From an uncultured Lachnospiraceae bacterium (GTDB lineage Bacteria > Bacillota > Clostridia > Lachnospirales > Lachnospiraceae): a stretch of DNA of 64,000 bases. Position 1 is the stretch's first letter, and the number at the start of each line of letters is the position of its first letter. Shown here one piece after another: positions 36,722 to 43,728 of this stretch. A program made the translations under genes and the position numbers. Below the pieces are notes generated by a model. That model made no database searches and had not been told where the DNA came from. It worked only from the letters and a program-made list of their open reading frames with translations. The DNA is taken from assembly GCA_910577015.1 (NCBI GenBank), contig CAJTKU010000010.1, forward strand, positions 1 to 64,000, read 5' to 3'.

Positions 36722-36842
36722 AAAAACCGCCTGAGCGGCACTCATCGTGTTCGCCCAGGCGGCCGGCATTCCTTATATCACTGCACTCCCTGTGGGTAAT
36801 CCCACAACAGACTTTTCTGTCCTCCGCCAGTCATGCAGCTAT
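36722..36842 (-). promoter_or_regulatory. ZTP (pfl) riboswitch of the purO-purH operon
   Basis: Read on the minus strand, the leader has CTGCATGACTGGCGGAGG, GTGGGATTACCCACAGGGAG, TGCAG closing the first stem, and then the signature CCGCCTGGGC. That is the pfl-motif pattern that binds ZMP/ZTP. A terminator follows whose 3' arm CCGCTCAGGCGG and T5 can pair with the CCGCCTGGGC pseudoknot segment, giving a simple on/off switch. It precedes AICAR-using genes, the classical targets. Confidence 0.93.
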
Positions 36843-36848
36843 GCATTC

Positions 36849-36877
36849 ATACTACATGATTCTGCAACGTATTTCAA
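36849..36877 (-). promoter_or_regulatory. Promoter of the ZTP-controlled operon
   Basis: On the minus strand, TTGAAA (36872-36877) and TAGTAT (36849-36854) are separated by 17 bases. The predicted RNA starts within a few bases of the riboswitch's first stem. The -35 box lies 9 bases from the stop codon of the upstream GGDEF-EAL gene. Confidence 0.85.
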
Positions 36878-36885
36878 GCCTGTTT

Positions 36886-39615
36886 TTAGCTGATTTTCTC
36901 AAAATCAGGAGATTTTTTTTCTTCAACCACAGACAGAAGAGCCTCTTTGGCATATTTGGATTCAAAGTCCCTCTGCGGCATCGGTTTATCAAAGTAATAG
37001 CCCTGCACCATCCTGACCTTCATGCCCTCTAAAACCTTATACTGTTCCTGTGTTTCAATACCCTCCACACAAATACTGACGCCAATGGTTTCCGCAAGTT
37101 CCGCCACCATTTTGATAAAGGACTGGGAGTAAGCGTCCTCCGCCAAATCCTTGACAAAACTCTGGTCTACCTTAATCACGTCAAATGGAATCTCCCTGAT
37201 ATGGTTTAAGGAAGAGTATCCTGTACCGAAATCATCCAGGGCAATTCGCACGCCCAGCGCTTTTATTCGGGACAAAATTTCCTTCATGCGGCCCATATCG
37301 TTGATGGCAAGGCTTTCTGTCACCTCCAGTGTTAGGTTGGAAGGTTTTATGCCGGTTTCCGTCACCGCACGCTCCACGGATTCCACAATATCTACCTGTA
37401 GAAGCTGAACCACCGAGAGATTGACATTCACCTTATATCCGGGGTAGCCGTTATCATTCCATTTCTTGCATTCCTTACACGCTTCAATCAGCACATAGTT
37501 GCCAATCGGGTTAATCAGTCCCAGATACTCGGCAAGCGGAATAAATTCAGCAGGCGGGACAAAACCAAGTTCCGCACTGTTCCAGCGTATCAGGGCTTCC
37601 GCACCCGTACAGGGCGTCCCCGGCTTGGAAATATCTATCACCGGCTGGTAATAAATCATAAACTCACTGTAACCCGACATGGCCGCGTCGCGCATATTTT
37701 TTTCCATGTCAAGCCGCTTGCCCGAATACAGTCCCAGACTGTCGGAATATCTGGAAATCCTGTTCTTTCCGGTTTTCTTTGCCTCATACATGGCAATGTC
37801 CGCTTTTTTAATCAACTCCTGCACACTCTCACCGTCATCAGGGAAAGTGACAATGCCCATGCTCATCGTGCAGTAATAATCCGCATCCTTGAGAAACCAA
37901 GGCTTGGCAAATATAATTCTAATCTGCTCAATGATGTGTTCAAACTGCTGGTAACATTCCGGTGGAATGACGACGATAAACTCATCGCCGCCCACCCTGT
38001 AACAGGTCGTGGTAATCCCGTCTATCCCGGAAAGAGCATTGGATATGGACTTAAGCAGCACGTCCCCGTACTGATGCCCCAGTCCGTCATTGATATGCTT
38101 GAAATCATCCAAATCAAGGTATAACAGCCCTCCCTGGACGCCCTTCTTTTTGGCGTCATCCACATAAAGAGCCAAATCCCTTTCACAGCACACTCTGTTG
38201 TAAAGTCCCGTCAGGAAATCCGTATACACCTGCTGCTCTATTTTTTTCTGGTAATTCTTTTTTTCCGTTATGTCATACAGGGAATACAGGGATGCTTTTT
38301 TACCGTCAACCCATAAAATCTCGGTATACAGCAGGTCATACCAGCGCTCTCTTTCCCTGTGGTAAAGTTCATATGCCCCGCTGCGTTTGTATTGGGCAGT
38401 TCCCTGCTCCAGAAGCCTTTCAAAAGCACCGTCTTTCAGTTCCTTTGAAAACATGTTTTTGAGCCTTCGGTTTGCAAACAACACTTTTCCCGACGACGCA
38501 TCTTTTACATAAATACAGCAGTTTGTGTTGTCCAGGACAGCTTCCAGCGCGGCATGTGATTTTGCCAGTGAACTTTTCTGCATCCGCTTGGTAAAAATGC
38601 TTTGCAGAACCTTGACTGCATCCGCAATGAACTTGATATCTTCCACTGACCAGATACGGTTTCGCCCTTTCTGGTTGATTGCCAGGCACATATGGATGTC
38701 ATCACTTTTAACAAGCGGAAACACCACAAATGCCCGCACAGCGGATTCCCGCCATTTTTGGGCGGTGTCATCGGAATCCATGGCGTCCGAAGACATGATA
38801 ACCGGCTTTTCGGAAAACAGCACCGGCTCCGCCTCCAGCTTCTGCGTCCTGTCAAACGCCGGAACAGTGCCCTTTTGACACCAAAACCCTACAATATCGG
38901 CTGTTTTCGTTTCTGCATACAGATGACAGATATAACAGGTCGTCACCTGCAGCTGTTCGCCTATAATCTTTAGCATTTTTTCCATGACAAAGCCTTCCGG
39001 CTCGTTGCTGTCCAGAAGTTCTACAATCTCTTTCATGGCTTCCGTACGGTTCAGCGTGTCCTGCAATTCAATCGCTGAATAACGGTTTCTTAAACTCTCG
39101 GCTTTTGCGCTGACGCAGGAAAACCGGTTTTTCAATAAAATCCGGCTGCCTTCCCTCAGCAAGTCCAATGCCTTGTAAAACTCTTTTTCCGTCAATGCGC
39201 ACTGATACCCTGACAGCAAAACATCCCTTCCCTGTCCTGTTTCCGCATCCGAAAGGATGCCAAAGACCACCCAGACCATTGCTGTCTTTCCCTGCAGCCT
39301 GATGGACATTGCCGCCATCTTCAGGTTACAGGCGCCGGTATCTTCCACAGCCAGTTCCTCCAGGGAGCCTTCCTCTACCCTGGAAACCGCCTGCCTGACT
39401 TCATCCCTTGAGATATACTCCTGTATCAGGATACGGTCGCACGCATTGCCTGAAAGAACCGTAAGTTCTTTCCCCTCTGCATCAACGCAGTAAGCGCACA
39501 GACCTGCCACACTGCAGAAATCATCCTGCAGATGCTGCAAGGCTTCCCTGTCTATCAGGCCTTCATAAGAAAATACCTGTGCGCTTTCTTTTCCATCCCT
39601 TATATTGCTCCCCAC
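36886..39615 (-). CDS. PocR-GAF-PAS-GGDEF-EAL cyclic-di-GMP signalling protein
   Basis: A 909-residue soluble protein. Domains in order: a PocR-type sensory domain (about 18-160, LIDREALQHLQDDFCSVAGLCAYCVDAEG), a GAF-like domain (about 200-345), a PAS domain (about 355-460), a GGDEF domain with intact GGDEF (542-546) and YTDFLTGLYNR, and an EAL domain with EALIRW (673-678) and DDFGTGYSSLNH. Both catalytic signatures are intact, so it could make or break cyclic-di-GMP. The PocR and PAS inputs suggest small-molecule control. The start is GTG at 39615 after GAGG. It lies 20 bases after guaB, implying a shared transcript. Confidence 0.92.
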   Translation of the reverse strand: MGSNIRDGKESAQVFSYEGLIDREALQHLQDDFCSVAGLCAYCVDAEGKELTVLSGNACDRILIQEYISRDEVRQAVSRVEEGSLEELAVEDTGACNLKMAAMSIRLQGKTAMVWVVFGILSDAETGQGRDVLLSGYQCALTEKEFYKALDLLREGSRILLKNRFSCVSAKAESLRNRYSAIELQDTLNRTEAMKEIVELLDSNEPEGFVMEKMLKIIGEQLQVTTCYICHLYAETKTADIVGFWCQKGTVPAFDRTQKLEAEPVLFSEKPVIMSSDAMDSDDTAQKWRESAVRAFVVFPLVKSDDIHMCLAINQKGRNRIWSVEDIKFIADAVKVLQSIFTKRMQKSSLAKSHAALEAVLDNTNCCIYVKDASSGKVLFANRRLKNMFSKELKDGAFERLLEQGTAQYKRSGAYELYHRERERWYDLLYTEILWVDGKKASLYSLYDITEKKNYQKKIEQQVYTDFLTGLYNRVCCERDLALYVDDAKKKGVQGGLLYLDLDDFKHINDGLGHQYGDVLLKSISNALSGIDGITTTCYRVGGDEFIVVIPPECYQQFEHIIEQIRIIFAKPWFLKDADYYCTMSMGIVTFPDDGESVQELIKKADIAMYEAKKTGKNRISRYSDSLGLYSGKRLDMEKNMRDAAMSGYSEFMIYYQPVIDISKPGTPCTGAEALIRWNSAELGFVPPAEFIPLAEYLGLINPIGNYVLIEACKECKKWNDNGYPGYKVNVNLSVVQLLQVDIVESVERAVTETGIKPSNLTLEVTESLAINDMGRMKEILSRIKALGVRIALDDFGTGYSSLNHIREIPFDVIKVDQSFVKDLAEDAYSQSFIKMVAELAETIGVSICVEGIETQEQYKVLEGMKVRMVQGYYFDKPMPQRDFESKYAKEALLSVVEEKKSPDFEKIS

Positions 39616-39635
39616 TCTCTGCCTCGTTTCCTGTC

Positions 39636-41090
39636 CTACTCATCCACACTGTAATTCGGCGCTTCCTTGGTAATATGGATATCATGCGGATGGCTCTCTT
39701 TTAACGAAGCGGCGGAAATCTTGACGAACCTGCCGTTTTGTTTTAATTCTTCCACCGTCGCCGTCCCACAATAACCCATACCGGCACGCAGGCCTCCCAT
39801 AAGCTGGAATACAGTATCTTCCACCGTACCTTTATATGCAACACGCCCTTCCACGCCTTCCGGCACCAGTTTCTTGGCGTCGGACTGGAAGTAACGGTCC
39901 TTGCTTCCGTTTTCCATGGCTGCAATGGAGCCCATGCCACGGTATACCTTATATTTTCTTCCCTGGAAAAGTTCAAAGGTTCCGGGACTTTCATCGCATC
40001 CCGCAAAAATGGAACCCATCATGCAGACATTGCCGCCTGCCGCAATCGCTTTCGTCATATCGCCGGAATACTTGATACCGCCGTCCGCAATAATGGGAAT
40101 GCCATATTCCTTTGCCACCGCATAAGCGTCCATAATCGCTGAAATCTGGGGAACGCCTATTCCTGCCACCACACGGGTGGTGCAGATGGAGCCGGGTCCG
40201 ATACCTACCTTTACCGCATCCGCCCCCGCTTCAATCAGCGCTTTCGTGCCCTCACCGGTTGCCACATTGCCTGCCACAACCTGCAAATCAGGGAATTTCT
40301 CTTTAATCATCCGAAGACTCTTCAGCACGTTTTCGGAGTGTCCATGGGCGGAATCCAGCACAATCACATCCACCTTGGCATCCACCAGCGCGCCCACGCG
40401 TTCCAGTACATTTGCGGTAATGCCCACGCCTGCGCCGCACAGAAGCCTGCCCTGTGCATCCTTTGCCGCCAACGGATACTTGATGGTCTTCTCAATATCC
40501 TTGATGGTAATGAGCCCTTTTAAGTTATAATCCTTGTCCACGATGGGAAGCTTCTCTTTTCTTGCCTTTGCAAGAATCTGTTTTGCTTCCTCAAGCGTAA
40601 TGCCTTCCGGCGCAGTGATAAGTCCTTCGCTTGTCATGGACTCCTTTATTTTTTTGGAAAAGTCTGTTTCAAATTTAAGGTCGCGGTTTGTGATGATGCC
40701 GACCAGTTTACGTCCCTCCGTAACAGGCACGCCGGAAATCCTGAACTTTGCCATCAGTGCGTCCGCGTCCGCCAGCGTATGCTCCGGAGACAGGGAAAAA
40801 GGGTCCGTGATAACGCCGTTTTCCGAACGCTTTACCTGGTCCACCTCTTCTGCCTGCGCTTCAATGGACATATTTTTGTGAATAATGCCGATTCCTCCCT
40901 GACGCGCCATGGCGATTGCCATACGGTGCTCGGTCACCGTATCCATCCCCGCACTCATCATGGGTATGTTCAACTTGATTCTTTTGGTCAGCCATGTTGT
41001 CAGGTCAACCTGATTGGGAATTACGTTGGAATAACCCGGAATTAAAAGCACATCATCAAATGTAATTCCTTCACCTATAATCTGTCCCAT
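39636..41090 (-). CDS. guaB: IMP dehydrogenase
   Basis: A 484-residue IMPDH that oxidises IMP to XMP, the committed step to GTP. Visible features are the N-terminal EGITFDDVLLIPGYS, two CBS domains (about 95-210), the phosphate/NAD loop VKVGIGPGSICTTRVVAG with catalytic cysteine, and the flap region YRGMGSIAAM followed by SDAKKLVPEGVEGRV. The start follows AAGGAGG. A TATAAT at 41114-41119 lies upstream, but the -35 box is poor. The cyclic-di-GMP enzyme is encoded directly downstream. Confidence 0.97.
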   Translation of the reverse strand: MGQIIGEGITFDDVLLIPGYSNVIPNQVDLTTWLTKRIKLNIPMMSAGMDTVTEHRMAIAMARQGGIGIIHKNMSIEAQAEEVDQVKRSENGVITDPFSLSPEHTLADADALMAKFRISGVPVTEGRKLVGIITNRDLKFETDFSKKIKESMTSEGLITAPEGITLEEAKQILAKARKEKLPIVDKDYNLKGLITIKDIEKTIKYPLAAKDAQGRLLCGAGVGITANVLERVGALVDAKVDVIVLDSAHGHSENVLKSLRMIKEKFPDLQVVAGNVATGEGTKALIEAGADAVKVGIGPGSICTTRVVAGIGVPQISAIMDAYAVAKEYGIPIIADGGIKYSGDMTKAIAAGGNVCMMGSIFAGCDESPGTFELFQGRKYKVYRGMGSIAAMENGSKDRYFQSDAKKLVPEGVEGRVAYKGTVEDTVFQLMGGLRAGMGYCGTATVEELKQNGRFVKISAASLKESHPHDIHITKEAPNYSVDE

Positions 41091-41176
41091 ACTTTCCTCC
41101 TTATGTGTATGCCATTATAATGAAAAAAGATAAAAATAATTGTTCAGTTTAACAGACTTAAAATACAATGTCAATA

Positions 41177-41674
41177 TCAATCGGTAAACACTTTTCTGGG
41201 GGCGGCATTCCTGATTGCTTTCACCAGTTCCTCGCTGGGGCTTAACAAAACCTTCTGGTTGCCGTCAAAATACATTACATAGCGGCCATCCGGCTGTTCT
41301 TCCCTGCCTATGCTGTAATCCACCGCTTTTCCCGTACGGTTCCGGTAATTGTCCAGATGGTAAGACTTGATGGGGGCAAGGACTTCCATGCGTTCCATTT
41401 CAAAAGTAGCCACCCTTTTTCTCTTGGTTTTGGCTAAAATCTTATCCACGCTCAGTTCCTTATCCAGATACAGGTACTCGTACTCCACATCCGTATGCAG
41501 ATAAACAAAATAAGCGCCAAATCCTGCAGCCAAAGCCACAAACAGCGCCAATACAAAACCCAAGAACGTAAGAATACCAAAAACCACAGTCACCATGACC
41601 AGCACAATCCTGGCAAGTTTCCCAATGGTGGAAGACTCTCTTTTCACCAGACATTCTACATAAGTATCACTCAT
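41177..41674 (-). CDS. DUF6106-like membrane protein
   Basis: A 165-residue protein with a strong hydrophobic region near residues 22-58 that probably forms two membrane helices, followed by a soluble domain (YEYLYLDKELSVDKILAKTKRKRVATFEMERMEVLAPIKS). It resembles the DUF6106 family of Clostridia, and its function is unknown. It ends 87 bases upstream of guaB on the same strand, and the guaB promoter region lies between. Confidence 0.7.
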   Translation of the reverse strand: MSDTYVECLVKRESSTIGKLARIVLVMVTVVFGILTFLGFVLALFVALAAGFGAYFVYLHTDVEYEYLYLDKELSVDKILAKTKRKRVATFEMERMEVLAPIKSYHLDNYRNRTGKAVDYSIGREEQPDGRYVMYFDGNQKVLLSPSEELVKAIRNAAPRKVFTD

Positions 41675-41794
41675 TCTTTTACCTACCCTTATCCAGATTC
41701 TCTGCCCGCGCCTTTCCTACCGGGCGGACAGGTTATAAAAGTATGATAGTACATATTTGAAAAGAAAGCAAGAGTATCCTCCCTTTGTTTTTGG

Positions 41795-41984
41795 ATTTTG
41801 TACGGGCAGCGGCGCCAGGGCGCATTTGATTCCATAAAGGACCGTGTAAAAACAACCGGACAATGCCTTGTACCAAGGCATGGGAGGTTGTATTTTAACC
41901 TCCTACGTGCCGCTGTGTTTTTACCCGAGTGAGAACGTGTCCTGTTGGAACAAATGCGCCCTGGCGACGCTGCCCGTACAAAAT
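41795..41984 (-). repeat. Repeat family A, copy A4
   Basis: The core in reverse orientation. The outer arms of 33 bases (41795-41827 and 41952-41984) are complementary with one mismatch. There are two central hairpins: GGAGGTT/AACCTCC replaces the GGATGCT/AGCATCC of A2 and A3 through paired changes, and ATGCCTTG/CAAGGCAT is shared with A1. It ends 4 bases beyond the stop codon of the radical SAM gene. Bases 41675-41794 show nothing else. Confidence 0.9.
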
Positions 41985-41988
41985 ACCC

Positions 41989-42873
41989 TTACTTTATTCC
42001 CAAATCCCAGATGCTTAACTGTTCGGACGCTCCTTTTTCCTCAAAGGTGTTCAGATACCGGAATATCTGCCCGTTATCATGAAGCATTCTGCCCTCACTG
42101 CATTTTTTATGGAAAAGCCTCATTAAACGGTCGGCGTCCGGACTTTCCACCACATATTGGCTGCCGAATGCGCGCCTGTATTTTTCTTTTAACCCGGGAA
42201 ACAAAATATCTAACTGTCTGTAAAAATACTCCCTGTTTCCTTCGCGCAGCGTCAGTCCCATCCCGAAACAGATAACGCCATAGACCCCTGCTTCCATGCA
42301 CATATCCAATATACCCGATATATTATCCTCCGTATCATTGATAAAAGGCAAAATCGGGCTCAGCCACACAACAGTAGGTATCCCTGCATCGCGCAGTTCC
42401 TTTAAGACTGCAAAACGTTCCTTCGTTGTGCTCACATTCGGCTCGAGTTTTCTGCACAACTCTTCATCATAAGTAGTCAGGGTCATCTGCACCACACATT
42501 TCGTCTGTTCATTTATTTTCTGCAATAGGTCTAAATCCCGCAGGATACGGTTCGACTTCGTGATGACGGTAAACCCGAACCCGTATTCATATATCAGGGA
42601 CAATGCTTTACGGACATTCTCCAGTTCCAGCTCCAGCGGGATATACGGGTCTGTCATGGAACCCGTACCTATCATGCACTTTTTGCGCTTGTGTTTCAGG
42701 GCATGTTCCAGCAATGCAATGGCATTTTCCTTGACTTCAATATCTTCAAAAACATGCTCCATATGGTAACATGCGCTTCTGGAATCACAATAAATGCATC
42801 CGTGCGAACAGCCGCGGTACAGGTTCATTCCGTTTTGTGCAGATAATATCCCTTTTGCCGTCACAAGATGCAT
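41989..42873 (-). CDS. SPL-family radical SAM protein
   Basis: A 294-residue radical SAM enzyme. The cluster motif CxxxCxxC is in YRGCSHGCIYCDSRS, and GTGSMTDPYIPLE and FTVITKSN resemble the spore-photoproduct-lyase-like (SplB/Rv2578c) group. Substrate is unknown. True SPL is longer and carries a conserved extra cysteine, so DNA photoproduct repair is not implied. The start follows GGAGGAA. It lies 40 bases downstream of the MerR gene on the same strand. Confidence 0.85.
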   Translation of the reverse strand: MHLVTAKGILSAQNGMNLYRGCSHGCIYCDSRSACYHMEHVFEDIEVKENAIALLEHALKHKRKKCMIGTGSMTDPYIPLELELENVRKALSLIYEYGFGFTVITKSNRILRDLDLLQKINEQTKCVVQMTLTTYDEELCRKLEPNVSTTKERFAVLKELRDAGIPTVVWLSPILPFINDTEDNISGILDMCMEAGVYGVICFGMGLTLREGNREYFYRQLDILFPGLKEKYRRAFGSQYVVESPDADRLMRLFHKKCSEGRMLHDNGQIFRYLNTFEEKGASEQLSIWDLGIK

Positions 42874-42913
42874 TTATGTTCCTCCAAAATATTAGGCCCG
42901 CCTTACCTGGCGG

Positions 42914-43648
42914 CTATTTTCTCGCTTCGCAATAAACGGCTATTGCCCTGTTGACAAACCCTGCCGTCCCGGCTCCGCCCGCCTTATCAATATTTGCAGT
43001 AAATTCTCCGCCATCTGCATACATTCTGCCCAGGCCTGAAAGAACCTCATCTGAGCATGTGTAAAAATGCTCCGTAATGAAATCCTGTAACTTTTTCACA
43101 AGGCCCTGTGCCTCTTCAGAAGCAGGTTCCCCTTCGCGGATTGCGCCAAACTCTGCAAAAATCTGCATCATCTGCATATTGATGCCGGTCTGGCATTCTG
43201 CAGTCCTGCCCTTTGCCTTTTCTTCATACTCATGGTATTCCTTTGTGTTTCCCCATGCTTCTTTGGCCCGGGCTGCATATTCGTCTATTTTGCTTTTGTC
43301 AAAAACTGAAAAATCCATATTTTTTACTCCTGTCATTTTTATTCCACGCGCAAGATGAATCAGATTTTCCAGATGTTCCTTCTTTAACGTCAGCAGGTGA
43401 ATCTGCTGTTCCAAAGCTGCTTTTTTGTCAAATGAAGGATTTTCCAGAATTTTCTTAATATCTTTTAGAGGAAACTCCAGTTCACGGAACAGTAAAATCT
43501 GCTGAAGCGTTTCCATGGCCGTATCGTCATACAGCCTGTAACCGGCCTGTGTGTATCCCGCGGGGTTTAACAAGCCGATTTTGTCGTAATATTGCAGGGT
43601 GCGTATACTCACTCCCGTCAATCTGCTTACTTCCTTTACTGTCATCAT
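42914..43648 (-). CDS. MerR-family regulator with TipAS-type ligand domain
   Basis: A 244-residue protein. Residues 1-75 form a MerR winged helix (VKEVSRLTGVSIRTLQYYDKIGLLNPAGYTQAGYRLYDD), followed by a coiled coil (80-110). The C-terminal 125 residues resemble the TipAS antibiotic-recognition domain (AWGNTKEYHEYEEKAKGRT, FITEHFYTCSDEVLSGLGRMYADGGEFTANIDKAGGAGTAGFVNRAIAVYC). TipAL-like proteins bind thiopeptides and similar drugs and activate their own promoters. The start follows GGAGGG. It may regulate the downstream radical SAM gene (inference). Confidence 0.9.
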   Translation of the reverse strand: MMTVKEVSRLTGVSIRTLQYYDKIGLLNPAGYTQAGYRLYDDTAMETLQQILLFRELEFPLKDIKKILENPSFDKKAALEQQIHLLTLKKEHLENLIHLARGIKMTGVKNMDFSVFDKSKIDEYAARAKEAWGNTKEYHEYEEKAKGRTAECQTGINMQMMQIFAEFGAIREGEPASEEAQGLVKKLQDFITEHFYTCSDEVLSGLGRMYADGGEFTANIDKAGGAGTAGFVNRAIAVYCEARK

Positions 43649-43728
43649 ACGGATTCCCTCCTTCGTGGTAACACCAGCATAAACTATTACGCTGCGTAGG
43701 AGTCAATCATTTTTTTCAGATTACTTCG

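Noticed and set aside
9079..41984. Repeat family A as a CRISPR array or insertion sequence
   Set aside because: Copies are single and thousands of bases apart, with no spacers, cas genes or transposase. No flanking target duplication was recognised.
41989..42873. Spore photoproduct lyase
   Set aside because: The radical SAM motif and SPL-like phrases are present, but true SPL is longer with an added cysteine. I kept the broader family name.
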